Made by a program: the position numbers and the translations under genes. The notes beneath the pieces were generated by a model. The model was given only the letters and a program-made list of their open reading frames with translations, was not told where the DNA came from and searched no databases. From Streptomyces lincolnensis (GTDB lineage Bacteria > Actinomycetota > Actinomycetes > Streptomycetales > Streptomycetaceae), in assembly GCF_021173675.1 (NCBI RefSeq), contig NZ_JAIHON010000013.1:62001-126000 (forward strand): DNA of 64,000 bases, given 5' to 3'. Below, piece by piece: positions 44,480 through 53,557 of this stretch (positions are counted from its first letter, which is position 1; every line of letters begins with the position of its first letter).

Positions 44480-46180
44480 ATGACGGAAGACCTGAAGAAG
44501 AGAGGGGGCCGGGAAGGCGCTGCGGGCCGACCCGGCCACTCCACGGACCGGGTGGTGTTCGGTGTCACCGCCGCCATCACCGTCGCCTTCGTGATCTGGG
44601 GCGCGGCGGGCACGGACTCCCTGGAGAGCGTCTCCACGAAGATGCTCAACGGCCTGATCCACAACGGCGGCTGGGCCTTCATGCTGGCCGCCTCGTGTTT
44701 CGTGGTCTTCGCCCTGTGGCTCGCCGCCAGCCGCTACGGCCGGATCCACCTCGGCGCCGAGGGCGAGGAGCCCGAGTTCAAGACCGTGTCCTGGGTCGCG
44801 ATGATGTTCAGCGCCGGCATGGGCATCGGCCTGATGTTCTACGGCGTGAGCGAGCCGCTCTCGCACTACACGACCCCGCCCCCGGGCACGACCCCCGCCA
44901 ACTCCGGTGAACGCATGGAGACGGCGATGGCCACCACCCTCTTCCACTGGACGCTGCACCCCTGGGCGATCTACGCGGTGGTCGGCCTCGCCATCGCCTA
45001 CAGCACCTACCGCAAGCGCCGCCGCCAGACCATCAGCGCGGTGTTCACGCCGCTCATCGGGGAGAAGCACGCCAACGGCGCCGGGGGCCGGGTGATCGAC
45101 ATCCTCGCGATCATCGCCACCGTCTTCGGCTCCGCCGCCTCCCTGGGCCTGGGCGCGCTCCAGATCGGCTCCGGCTTCCAGGAGCTGGACTGGATGGACG
45201 ACGTGAGCACCGGACTGCTCGTCACCATCATCGCGGTGCTGACCCTGGCCTTCGTCGCCTCGGCCGTCTCCGGCATCGAGCGGGGCATCCAGTGGCTGTC
45301 CAACACCAACATGGTCCTCGCCCTGGTCCTGGCGCTGTTCGTGTTCGTGGCCGGCCCCACGATCATCGTCCTCGATCTGCTGCCCACCTCGGTCTTCGCC
45401 TACCTGGGCGACCTGCCGCAGCTCGCCGGGCGTACCGAGGCCAGCGGCGGCAAGGGGGTCGCGGACTGGCTGGGCAGCTGGACCGTCTTCTACTGGGCCT
45501 GGTGGATCTCCTGGACGCCCTTCGTCGGCATGTTCATCGCCCGGATCAGCCGCGGCCGTACCATCCGCCAGTTCGTCGGCGGCGTCATCCTGGTGCCCAG
45601 CACCGTCAGCCTCGTCTGGTTCGCGGTCTTCGGCGGTTCGGCGATGAAGCTGCGGGAGGGCGGCGGGCTCGGCGGTGAGGACACCCCCGAGGGCCAGCTC
45701 TTCGGCCTCCTCCAGGAGTTCCCCATCGAGACCGTCACCAGCCTGCTGGTGATGATCCTGGTCGGCATCTTCTTCGTGTCGGGAGCCGACGCCGCGTCCA
45801 TCGTGATGGGCACGCTCTCCCAGAAGGGCGCGCTCGAACCCGGCCGCTTCGTCGTGGTGTTCTGGGGCGTGGTGACCGGAGCCGTCGCCGCGATCATGCT
45901 GCTCGTCGGCAGCGGCCAGGGCGACGCGCTCACCGGCCTGCAGAACCTCACGATCCTGGCCGCCGCGCCCTTCGTCCTCGTGATGATCGGCATGTGCGTC
46001 GCCCTCATGCGCGACCTGCGCCGGGACCCGGTCATCGTGCGGGGCGAGATGGGCTCCGAGGCCGTCGAGCTCGCCGTGATCGAGGGGCACAAGAAGTACG
46101 ACGGCGAGTTCGAGATCAGGGTCGGCCCCGGCGCGGGCACGGAGACGGAGGGCGACCCGCTCGGCCACGACCACAGCTGA
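44480..46180 (+). CDS. BCCT-family transporter (betaine/choline/carnitine)
   Basis: A 566-residue transporter with twelve predicted helices. The family blocks MMFSAGMGIGLMFYGVSEPLSHY (helix 3 glycine-rich stretch, cut here for length) and WAWWISWTPFVGMFIARISR (tryptophan box) are intact. It would import glycine betaine or a related quaternary amine, usually for osmoprotection. I start at the ATG with GGAAGG at proper spacing. A GTG nine bases upstream lies too close to that RBS. ACCACCTGTGGT, a 12-bp palindrome at 44408-44419, may be an operator. Its stop codon lies in a dispersed-repeat sequence. Confidence 0.9.
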   Translation: MTEDLKKRGGREGAAGRPGHSTDRVVFGVTAAITVAFVIWGAAGTDSLESVSTKMLNGLIHNGGWAFMLAASCFVVFALWLAASRYGRIHLGAEGEEPEFKTVSWVAMMFSAGMGIGLMFYGVSEPLSHYTTPPPGTTPANSGERMETAMATTLFHWTLHPWAIYAVVGLAIAYSTYRKRRRQTISAVFTPLIGEKHANGAGGRVIDILAIIATVFGSAASLGLGALQIGSGFQELDWMDDVSTGLLVTIIAVLTLAFVASAVSGIERGIQWLSNTNMVLALVLALFVFVAGPTIIVLDLLPTSVFAYLGDLPQLAGRTEASGGKGVADWLGSWTVFYWAWWISWTPFVGMFIARISRGRTIRQFVGGVILVPSTVSLVWFAVFGGSAMKLREGGGLGGEDTPEGQLFGLLQEFPIETVTSLLVMILVGIFFVSGADAASIVMGTLSQKGALEPGRFVVVFWGVVTGAVAAIMLLVGSGQGDALTGLQNLTILAAAPFVLVMIGMCVALMRDLRRDPVIVRGEMGSEAVELAVIEGHKKYDGEFEIRVGPGAGTETEGDPLGHDHS

Positions 46181-46199
46181 GGACGAGGCCGGTTCAGGG
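46178..46199 (+). repeat. Partial copy of the 32.3-kb repeat overlapping the BCCT stop
   Basis: TGAGGACGAGGCCGGTTCAG and the two bases after it match 32306-32327 at 20 of 22 positions. The first three bases are the BCCT stop codon. Confidence 0.5.
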
Positions 46200-47150
46200 G
46201 GTGGCGGCGAGTTCCGCCGCCACCCCCGCGCACCCCCACGCCACCGTGACCCCGCCGCCGCCGTGACCGTAGTTGTGCACCAGCACCCGCCCGCCGGACA
46301 GCGGTTCGCGCTCCAGCCGGACCGTGTCCCGGGCGGGCCGCAGCCCCACCCGGTGCCCCAGCACCCGCGCCCCGGCGATCTCCGGCCGCAGCGCCGCGCA
46401 CCGCCGTACGATCGCCTCCGCCACGGCCGGATCCGGCTCGGTGGACCAGTCGTCCTCGACCGCCGTGCCGCCCAGCAGGAGCCGGCCGGGCTGCGGGAAG
46501 AAGTACGCCATCTCCCCGTCCGCGTCCGTGGAGACCACGAAGGTACGGATCCCGGGGTTCTCCACGACGACCAACTGCCCGCGCACCGGCCGCACGGAGG
46601 GGTCGGGCACGAGCTCGCGGGCGGCCAGCCCGGTGCAGTTGACCACGACCGGCGCGTCGACCTCGGCGAGATCCGCCACCGCACGCGCCTCGAAGGTCCC
46701 GCCCGCCGCCACGAACCGGTCCCGCAGCCACGGCAGATGGGCCGGCATGTCGATCAGCGGCAGCCGCGCCCACGTCCCGGTGCCGGCGGCGTACTCCTCG
46801 GCCGTCGTCGCCCGCAGACCGGGCAGCCGGTCCGTCACCCAGGCGTCGGCCTCGTCCGGATCGGCCTCGCCCAGTACCCCTTCGACCATGCGTACGCCGG
46901 TCTCCTCGGGCCGCGCCGCCAGCTCCTCGTACACGTCGAGCGAGCGCAGCGCCCACGTCCGCGCGAGCGCGACCGGCTCGATGTGGTACGGCCACCACAG
47001 CGCCCCGGCAACGGCCGAGGTGGTCCCCTCGACCGGGTCCCGCGACCACACCCGCACCCGTCGGCCCCGCTCGGCCAGGACGAGGGCCGTCGTCAGCCCG
47101 ACGACCCCGCCTCCGACCACCACGACCTCGTCGCCCAGCGCTCTGTTCAT
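46194..47150 (-). CDS. D-amino-acid oxidase (FAD-dependent)
   Basis: A 318-residue flavoprotein. The FAD-binding motif is EVVVVGGGVVGLTTALVLAE (residues 8-27). GALWWPYHIEP lies near the flavin. VNCTGLAARELV and the C-terminal VHNYGHGGGGVTVAWG are characteristic of D-amino-acid oxidase. It deaminates D-amino acids to 2-oxo acids, NH3 and H2O2. It is convergent with the BCCT transporter with only 13 bases between them. The ATG at 47150 lacks a strong RBS. Confidence 0.92.
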   Translation of the reverse strand: MNRALGDEVVVVGGGVVGLTTALVLAERGRRVRVWSRDPVEGTTSAVAGALWWPYHIEPVALARTWALRSLDVYEELAARPEETGVRMVEGVLGEADPDEADAWVTDRLPGLRATTAEEYAAGTGTWARLPLIDMPAHLPWLRDRFVAAGGTFEARAVADLAEVDAPVVVNCTGLAARELVPDPSVRPVRGQLVVVENPGIRTFVVSTDADGEMAYFFPQPGRLLLGGTAVEDDWSTEPDPAVAEAIVRRCAALRPEIAGARVLGHRVGLRPARDTVRLEREPLSGGRVLVHNYGHGGGGVTVAWGCAGVAAELAATP

Positions 47151-47216
47151 GCGGGGACGTTAGCGGAATGGGTCATGCCGTGCTCAGACCGCCCGCACTG
47201 CGGGAATACTCACAGC

Positions 47217-48236
47217 ATGTCTGCCGAGTATGCGACCTTCGGCCTGGCACCGGCGATGCGTGCCGGTGGAGTCCTCGCCAACGGTGACTACCAGGTGCAC
47301 CGGGACTTCGTGGACTTCATCGTCGACGGACGCCCGCTGCTCTTCCAGCTCTCCGACCTCGACGCCGTCTCCCCACTCGCCTCCGACGTCCCACCCGCGA
47401 TCTTCACCGCCCAGGTCCGCAGCCTCCTGCTCGAGACGGACGCCCCGCTTCCGGGCGGCCGCTTCGTCGTCTACGGCTGTCCCGAATGCGAGGACCTGAT
47501 GTGCGGAGCCGTCACCGCCGTCATCGAACGGGAGGGCGAGGACTTCATCTGGCGGGACTTCGCCTGGCAGACCGACGAACACGCCGACCTGGAGCTCAAC
47601 GGCTACCACGGCATCGGGCCCTTCCGCTTCCGCGGCCCCGAGTACCGGCAGGCACTGGCCGGCCTGCTCGGCGACACCGTCGGCACCCGCCGCCGGGTCC
47701 TGCTGATCGGCTCCCGGGTCGCCCTGCTGGGCAAGCTCGCCGCCGCCCTGCGCACCATCGGCATCGGCGCCGACATCACCGACGACGCCCAGGACGTCCC
47801 CGCCGACGAACTGCGTGGCTACGGCGCCGTCGCCTTCGGCCGCGCGGTCACCGAGGAGCAGCGGTCCGCCGTACGCCGCTCCTTCGACCGCGCGGGAGTC
47901 GAGGTGGCCTATGTCGAGGGCCTCGCCCCGATCGTGCCGCTGCTCGTAGCCCAGATCGAGCACGCCCTCGACCGCAGCCCCGTCGAACAGCGCCGCCTGA
48001 CCCGGCTGGTGGCCGCCGACGGCGAGGCGGGCGTCGAGATCACCTCCCCGTGCCGGGTCCGCCTCACCGCCTACCGCCTCGACCGCCTCTACCGCACCCA
48101 CGTCCACGAACTCTTCGACGGCGTCCTGGAACCGGGCCGCCACCGCATCGCCCTCGACGGGAAGGCGGTGAAGGGGGAGGCGTTCGTCGTGGCACGGACC
48201 ACGGGGAGTGTCCTGGTCGAGGCGATGGCGCGGTGA
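47217..48236 (+). CDS. Uncharacterised 339-residue protein
   Basis: No family is recognised with confidence. The N-terminal 150 residues (RDFVDFIVDGRPLLFQLSDL, VYGCPECEDLMCGAVTAVIE) contain a small CPEC...MC cysteine cluster that could bind a metal. Residues 165-245 have a Rossmann-like pattern (RRVLLIGSRVALLGKLAAAL, YGAVAFGRAV). The C-terminus (RLDRLYRTHVHELFDGVLEP) is mostly charged. No signal peptide or membrane segment. AATACT ends six bases before the ATG and there is no RBS, so translation is probably leaderless. Confidence 0.7.
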   Translation: MSAEYATFGLAPAMRAGGVLANGDYQVHRDFVDFIVDGRPLLFQLSDLDAVSPLASDVPPAIFTAQVRSLLLETDAPLPGGRFVVYGCPECEDLMCGAVTAVIEREGEDFIWRDFAWQTDEHADLELNGYHGIGPFRFRGPEYRQALAGLLGDTVGTRRRVLLIGSRVALLGKLAAALRTIGIGADITDDAQDVPADELRGYGAVAFGRAVTEEQRSAVRRSFDRAGVEVAYVEGLAPIVPLLVAQIEHALDRSPVEQRRLTRLVAADGEAGVEITSPCRVRLTAYRLDRLYRTHVHELFDGVLEPGRHRIALDGKAVKGEAFVVARTTGSVLVEAMAR

Positions 48237-48267
48237 GAAACCCGGGCGCCGCCCGCCCCGCACGGCC

Positions 48268-48477
48268 AGGCCCTGTCGTCACATTCCCGCCTGCCCCGCG
48301 ACGCCACGCACGCTCCCCCACTGCCTTAAGGGCGTGGGAGGTGCCCCCACTCGCCGCACCGGGCACAGGCCCACGTACAACCAGTACGAGGGCCTGCGCC
48401 CGGCACGCCGAGAGCACGCACCTGACGCCGCGGGGCCCGCCCTTCGGGCGGACGACGGGAATGTGACGACAGGGCCT
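48268..48477. mobile_element. MITE-like element with 22-bp terminal inverted repeats
   Basis: A 210-bp non-coding element bounded by perfect 22-bp inverted repeats beginning AGGCCCTGTCGTCACATT (48268-48289 and 48456-48477). Inside are nested hairpins: a long one at about 48361-48401 closed by CGTAC-aacca-GTACG, and CCGCCCTTCGGGCGG at 48437-48451. It carries no transposase, so it would need one in trans. No target duplication is certain. I recall near-identical sequences in other Streptomyces genomes. It fills most of the gap before the second ABC-F gene. Confidence 0.75.
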
Positions 48478-48492
48478 AGGATCGGCACCCTG

Positions 48493-50133
48493 ATGACTGC
48501 CACCCTCGTCGCCAAGAACCTCGCCGCCGGCCACGGCGACCGCTCCCTGTTCGCCGGGCTCGACCTCGTCGTCGCGCCCGGTGACGTGATCGGGCTGGTC
48601 GGAGCCAACGGCGCGGGCAAGTCCACCCTGCTGCGCATGCTCGCCGGACTGAGCACACCGGAGGAGGGCGAGCTCAGGCTGTCCCCGCCGACCGCGACCG
48701 TCGGCCACCTCCCGCAGGAGCCCGAGCGCCGCCCCGGCGAGACCGTGCGGGACTTCCTGGCCCGCCGCACCGGCGTGGCCGAGGCCCAGCGGGCGATGGA
48801 CGAGGCCACCCAGGCCCTGGTCGACGGCGCGCCCGGCGCCGACGACGCCTACGCCACCAGCCTGGAGCGCTGGCTCGACCTCGGCGGCGCCGACCTCGAC
48901 GAACGGGCCGAGGAGGTCGCCGACTCGCTCGGCCTGGCGGTGGACCTGGACCAGCCGATGACCTCCCTGTCCGGCGGCCAGGCGGCCCGCGCGGGCCTCG
49001 CCTCCCTCCTGCTCTCCCGCTACGACGTCTTCCTCCTCGATGAGCCGACCAACGACCTCGACCTGGACGGCCTGGAGCGCCTGGAGCGGTTCGTCTCCGG
49101 CCTGCGCGCCGGCACCGTCGTCGTCAGCCACGACCGCGAGTTCCTCACCCGCACCGTCACCAAGGTCCTCGAACTCGACCTCGCCCAGCAGCGGATCAAC
49201 CTCTACGGCGGCGGCTACGACGCCTATCTGGAGGAGCGCGAGGTCGCCCGCCGGCACGCCCGGGACGACTACGAGGAGTACGCCGACAAGAAGTCCGCCC
49301 TCCAGGAACGGGCCCAGATCCAGCGTTCCTGGATGGACAAGGGCGTGAAGAACGCGCGCCGCAAGGCGGGCAACGACAACGACAAGATCGGACGCAAGTT
49401 CCGCAGCGAGGCCAGCGAGAAGCAGGCCGCGAAGGCCCGCCAGACGCAGCGCATGATCGAGCGCCTCGACGCCGTCGAGGAACCGCGCAAGGAGTGGGAA
49501 CTGCGCATGGAGATCGCCTCGGCCCCGCGCTCCGGCGCGGTCGTGGCGACCCTGCGGGACGCCGAGGTGCGGCGCGGTGACTTCGCGCTCGGCCCGGTGA
49601 GCCTCCAGATCGACTGGGCGGACCGGATCGCGGTCACCGGTGCCAACGGCGCCGGCAAGTCGACCCTCCTCGGCGCCCTGCTGGGCCGCGTCCCGCTCGA
49701 CGCGGGCAGCGCCTCCCTCGGCTCGGGCGTGCTGATCGGCGAGGTCGACCAGGCCCGCAAGCTCTTCCACGGCCCCGAACCCCTGCTCGACGCCTTCTGC
49801 GCGGCGGTTCCCGACACGGAACCGGCCGAGGTCCGCACCCTCCTGGCCAAGTTCGGCCTCAAGGCGGACCACGTCCTGCGCCCGGCGGCGACCCTCTCCC
49901 CGGGCGAACGCACCCGGGCCGCGCTCTCCCTGCTCCAGGGCCGGGGCGTCAACCTCCTGGTCCTGGACGAGCCCACCAACCACCTGGACCTGCCCGCCAT
50001 CGAGCAACTGGAGTCCGCCCTCGACGCCTACGAGGGCACCCTGCTCCTGGTCACCCATGACCGCCGCATGCTCGACGCGGTCCACGTGAACCGTCGCCTG
50101 GAGGTCGCGGACGGCAAGGTGACCGAACGCTAG
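48493..50133 (+). CDS. ABC-F family ATPase
   Basis: A 546-residue soluble protein with two cassettes. Walker A motifs are GLVGANGAGKSTLLRML and AVTGANGAGKSTLLGAL. Signatures are MTSLSGGQAARAGLA and ATLSPGERTRAAL. LDEPTND/NHLDL motifs are present. The interdomain linker (about 240-320) is long and basic. It has no membrane domain and should act on the ribosome as a translation or resistance factor. It is clearly distinct from the ABC-F gene at 18.6 kb and has no comparable leader. TAGGAT, formed at the right end of the MITE, lies ten bases before the ATG. It overlaps the convergent gene by four bases. Confidence 0.9.
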   Translation: MTATLVAKNLAAGHGDRSLFAGLDLVVAPGDVIGLVGANGAGKSTLLRMLAGLSTPEEGELRLSPPTATVGHLPQEPERRPGETVRDFLARRTGVAEAQRAMDEATQALVDGAPGADDAYATSLERWLDLGGADLDERAEEVADSLGLAVDLDQPMTSLSGGQAARAGLASLLLSRYDVFLLDEPTNDLDLDGLERLERFVSGLRAGTVVVSHDREFLTRTVTKVLELDLAQQRINLYGGGYDAYLEEREVARRHARDDYEEYADKKSALQERAQIQRSWMDKGVKNARRKAGNDNDKIGRKFRSEASEKQAAKARQTQRMIERLDAVEEPRKEWELRMEIASAPRSGAVVATLRDAEVRRGDFALGPVSLQIDWADRIAVTGANGAGKSTLLGALLGRVPLDAGSASLGSGVLIGEVDQARKLFHGPEPLLDAFCAAVPDTEPAEVRTLLAKFGLKADHVLRPAATLSPGERTRAALSLLQGRGVNLLVLDEPTNHLDLPAIEQLESALDAYEGTLLLVTHDRRMLDAVHVNRRLEVADGKVTER

Positions 50134-50687
50134 GCGGAGGCCAGCCGGGTCGCCAGCCCCGGATAGTCCACGACGAAGCCGTCCCCGTCGACGACGAGAT
50201 CGGCCCGGAAGTCGCCGGACGTGAAGCGCACCAGCCCGTCGCCGAGCGGGGTGTAGGTCTGCCGCGACACCTCCACGGTCAGCTCGGGCACCCGCACCCA
50301 GGCCATGAGGAACTCCCGCTCTCCTGAGGCCCGGTGCAGAGCGTGCCGCAGCACGGGCATGGTGTTGGTGAGCGGACACAGCCCCAGGTCGCAGTCGAGA
50401 GCACCGTCGACCCGGGCGATCCGCTCCCCGTCCGCCGTCCAGCGCCCCGCGCCGTCGTGGCGCAGATCGAGCACCCGGGTGCCGCGCTCGGTGGCGGCCT
50501 CCACGAGCAGCCGCCGCGTCACGAAACCGTCGGCGGTGTCGAGCGCGTAGGAGATCCAGTACGGCTCCGGCGTCGTCCCGACCGCCCGTCCGTGCCCCCT
50601 CAGGGTGTCGTCGCCGAGATCGACCCAGGCGGTCTCGAACCCCTTGCTCGCCGACACTTCCCAGCTGATGACATGCGACGCGGTCAT
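50130..50687 (-). CDS. Putative glycolipid-binding family protein
   Basis: A 185-residue protein with the alternating beta-strand pattern of the glycolipid_bind family: ISYALDTADGFVTRRLLVEA, DLGLCPLTNTMPVLRHAL and the closing TSGDFRADLVVDGDGFVVDYPGL. There is no signal peptide. The biochemical role is unproven. TACAGT ends six bases before the ATG and no RBS is present, so the mRNA is probably leaderless. Confidence 0.8.
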   Translation of the reverse strand: MTASHVISWEVSASKGFETAWVDLGDDTLRGHGRAVGTTPEPYWISYALDTADGFVTRRLLVEAATERGTRVLDLRHDGAGRWTADGERIARVDGALDCDLGLCPLTNTMPVLRHALHRASGEREFLMAWVRVPELTVEVSRQTYTPLGDGLVRFTSGDFRADLVVDGDGFVVDYPGLATRLASA

Positions 50688-50734
50688 GCCGTCACTGTAG
50701 GTCCGAACGGTCGCGCGAGCGCCCCCGCAGGGGT

Positions 50735-50779
50735 GTGGGCACCCGCGTGACCGGCCACGACCGGCCCGCGGGTGCCCAC
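50735..50779 (-). terminator. Intrinsic terminator after tex
   Basis: GTGGGCACCCGCG and CGCGGGTGCCCAC make a perfect 13-bp stem 12 bases beyond the tex stop, with a smaller hairpin possible in the loop. Confidence 0.75.
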
Positions 50780-50791
50780 GACCCGATGCCC

Positions 50792-53191
50792 CTACCGCTT
50801 CTTGGGATCGAGCAGCCCGGCCTTGCGCAGGGCGTCGGCCATGGCGCTGTTGGCCGGCGGCGGAGCCTGACGCGACCCACCGCCCTGACCCTGACCGCGC
50901 TGACCCTGACCGCCCTGGCGCTGCTGCCGCTGCTGAGGCGGACGCCCGCCACGCTGCCGACGGTCGCCCCCCGCGCCCTGCTGACCCGGCTCCTTCGGAG
51001 CCGCCTCGTCGTCCAGCCGCAGCGTCAACGAGATCCGCTTGCGCGGAATGTCGACGTCCAGCACCTTCACCTTGACGATGTCGCCGGGCTTGACCACATC
51101 GCGCGGATCCTTCACGAACGTCTTCGACAGCGCGGACACATGCGCCAGCCCGTCCTGGTGGACGCCGACGTCGATGAAGGCCCCGAAGGCGGCCACGTTC
51201 GTCACGACCCCCTCCAGGACCATCCCGGACGACAGGTCGGAGATCTTCTCGACGCCCTCCTTGAAGGTGGCCGTCTTGAAGGCGGGCCGCGGGTCGCGCC
51301 CGGGCTTCTCCAGCTCCTTGAGGATGTCCGTCACGGTCGGCAGACCGAACGTCTCGTCCACGAACTCCTGCGGCCTCAGCGAGCGCAGCACCCCGGTGTT
51401 GCCGATCAGCGAGGCCACTTCCTGCCCCGCGCTCTTCACCATGCGCCGGACGACCGGATAGGCCTCGGGGTGCACGCTGGAGGAGTCCAGCGGATCGTCA
51501 CCGCCGCGGATCCGGAGGAAGCCCGCACACTGCTCGTACGCCTTCGGACCGAGACGCGCCACGGCCTTGAGCTGCGTGCGCGACTTGAAGGGGCCGTTGG
51601 CGTCGCGGTGCGCCACGATGTTCTCCGCGAGCCCGGAGGTGATGCCGGAGACCCGGGTGAGCAGCGGGGCGGACGCCGTGTTCACGTCGACGCCCACGCC
51701 GTTCACACAGTCCTCGACCACCGCGTCCAGCGAACGCGACAGCTTCACCTCGGACAGGTCGTGCTGGTACTGGCCGACGCCGATCGACTTCGGGTCGATC
51801 TTGACCAGTTCGGCGAGCGGGTCCTGGAGCCGGCGCGCGATCGAGACGGCGCCGCGCAGCGACACGTCCATGTCGGGCAGCTCCTGCGAGGCGAACGCGG
51901 ACGCGGAGTACACGGAGGCGCCCGCCTCGGACACCATCACCTTGGTGAGCTTCAACTCGGGGTGCCGGGTGATGAGTTCACCGGCCAGCTTGTCCGTCTC
52001 GCGGGACGCGGTGCCGTTGCCGATCGCGATCAGCTCGACCGCGTGCTCCTTGGCCAGCCGCGCCAGCTTGGCGATCGCCTCGTCCCACCGGTTGGCCGGC
52101 ACGTGCGGGTGGATGACGTCCGTCGCGACGACCTTGCCGGTGGCGTCGACCACGGCGACCTTCACGCCCGTACGGAAGCCCGGGTCCAGGCCCAGCGTCG
52201 CGCGCGTGCCGGCCGGGGCGGCGAGCAGCAGGTCGCGGAGGTTGGCGGCGAACACCTGGACGGCGTCGTCCTCGGCGGCCGTGCGCAGCCGCATCCTCAG
52301 GTCGATGCCGAGGTGCACCAGGATGCGGGTGCGCCAGGCCCAGCGGACGGTGTCCTGGAGCCACTTGTCGGCCGGGCGGCCGCGGTCGGTGATCCCGAAC
52401 CGGTGGGCCACCATCCCCTCGTAGGACGAGGGGCCCTCGGTCGCCTCCTCCGGCTCCAGGACGAGGTCGAGGACCTCCTCCTTCTCGCCGCGCAGCATCG
52501 CGAGAACGCGGTGCGAGGGCAGCGCGGTGAAGGGCTCGGCGAAGTCGAAGTAGTCGGCGAACTTGGCGCCCGCCTCCTCCTTGCCCTCCCGCACCTTGGC
52601 GGCCAGCCGGCCGCGGACCCACATCCGCTCGCGCAGCTCGCCGATCAGATCGGCGTCCTCCGAGAACCGCTCGGTGAGGATCGCCCGGGCGCCGTCCAGC
52701 GCGGCCTGGGGGTCGGCGACCCCCTTGTCGGCGTCCACGAAGGCGGCCGCCGCGGCGAGCGGCTCCACCGTCGGGTCGGTGAGCAGGCCCTCGGCCAGCG
52801 GTTCCAGACCGGCCTCACGGGCGATCTGCGCCTTGGTGCGCCGCTTGGGCTTGTACGGCAGGTAGATGTCCTCCAGGCGCGCCTTGGTCTCCGCGGCCAG
52901 GATCCGCGCCCGAAGCTCCTCGGTGAGCTTGCCCTGCTCACGCACCGAGTCGAGGATCGCCGTCCGCCGCTCCTCCAGCTCCCGCAGATAGCGCAGCCGC
53001 TCCTCGATCGTGCGCAGCTGCGCGTCGTCGAGCATCTCGGTCGCTTCCTTGCGGTAGCGCGCGACGAACGGGACCGTGGAACCGCCGTCGAGCAACTCCA
53101 CGGCAGCCTTGACCTGCCGCTCCCGTACGCCGAGTTCCTCGGCGATCCTGCCTTCGATGGACCCTACTTCGATGGATCCGGGTGTCGTCAC
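50792..53191 (-). CDS. tex: Tex-family RNA-binding transcription/translation factor
   Basis: A 799-residue protein. The N-terminal helical region contains GSTVPFVARYRKEATEMLD. The YqgF/RNase H-like domain carries LGLDPGFRTGVKVAVVD. Helix-hairpin-helix repeats follow (VDVNTASAPLLTRVSGI). The S1 RNA-binding domain is near residues 630-705 (GMVLEGVVTNVAAFGAFIDV). The C-terminus has a Gln/Gly/Arg-rich tail (about 730-775) ending in MADALRKAGLLDPKKR. Tex proteins influence transcription and ribosome handling. The GTG start gives TTPGSIEVGSIEGRIAEELG. Its RBS is weak. It is an isolated gene with its own terminator. Confidence 0.93.
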   Translation of the reverse strand: MTTPGSIEVGSIEGRIAEELGVRERQVKAAVELLDGGSTVPFVARYRKEATEMLDDAQLRTIEERLRYLRELEERRTAILDSVREQGKLTEELRARILAAETKARLEDIYLPYKPKRRTKAQIAREAGLEPLAEGLLTDPTVEPLAAAAAFVDADKGVADPQAALDGARAILTERFSEDADLIGELRERMWVRGRLAAKVREGKEEAGAKFADYFDFAEPFTALPSHRVLAMLRGEKEEVLDLVLEPEEATEGPSSYEGMVAHRFGITDRGRPADKWLQDTVRWAWRTRILVHLGIDLRMRLRTAAEDDAVQVFAANLRDLLLAAPAGTRATLGLDPGFRTGVKVAVVDATGKVVATDVIHPHVPANRWDEAIAKLARLAKEHAVELIAIGNGTASRETDKLAGELITRHPELKLTKVMVSEAGASVYSASAFASQELPDMDVSLRGAVSIARRLQDPLAELVKIDPKSIGVGQYQHDLSEVKLSRSLDAVVEDCVNGVGVDVNTASAPLLTRVSGITSGLAENIVAHRDANGPFKSRTQLKAVARLGPKAYEQCAGFLRIRGGDDPLDSSSVHPEAYPVVRRMVKSAGQEVASLIGNTGVLRSLRPQEFVDETFGLPTVTDILKELEKPGRDPRPAFKTATFKEGVEKISDLSSGMVLEGVVTNVAAFGAFIDVGVHQDGLAHVSALSKTFVKDPRDVVKPGDIVKVKVLDVDIPRKRISLTLRLDDEAAPKEPGQQGAGGDRRQRGGRPPQQRQQRQGGQGQRGQGQGGGSRQAPPPANSAMADALRKAGLLDPKKR

Positions 53192-53296
53192 GATCCCGTA
53201 CCGCCTTCTCCACTGGGGTTGCGCGGCAATTGTGGCAGGTGGCACCGACAGTCGGGGATCAGGGCGGCTCCCGGCGGGCCGGAACGGGCACCCCGC

Positions 53297-53315
53297 CCGC
53301 GGCACGAGGCCGCGG
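53297..53315 (-). terminator. Hairpin after the LPFR small gene
   Basis: CCGCGGC-acgag-GCCGCGG forms a 7-bp stem starting 20 bases past the stop of the small gene. Confidence 0.5.
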
Positions 53316-53335
53316 CCGGGCGAACGTCCCGAAGG

Positions 53336-53467
53336 TCAGGCCCGGCGGCTGCGGGTCGAGCCCGAGGCGCCGCCGAAGAGGCGGGCCAGCGCGCGGAACG
53401 GCAGGGTCACGACAGTGGCGATGGCCCCACCGATCTGGCGCAGTACGTCTGCGATCGCTCGGAACAC
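53336..53467 (-). CDS. LPFR-motif small protein
   Basis: A 43-codon gene encoding VFRAIADVLRQIGGAIATVV then TLPFRALARLFGGASGSTRS and RRA. GAAAGGGG lies six bases before the GTG, an excellent RBS. The amphipathic/hydrophobic helix followed by LPFRALARLFG matches a small-protein family I recall from Streptomyces named for its LPFR motif. It is probably membrane-associated; the function is unknown. It is transcribed toward tex and followed by a hairpin. Confidence 0.75.
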   Translation of the reverse strand: MFRAIADVLRQIGGAIATVVTLPFRALARLFGGASGSTRSRRA

Positions 53468-53557
53468 GTGTTTCCCCTTTCCTCACCCGGCCGCGGTGAC
53501 CGGGAAGGCACGGGTACCTCGCCCGGGCCCGGACATGCCCGACCCCGCATGGACCGT

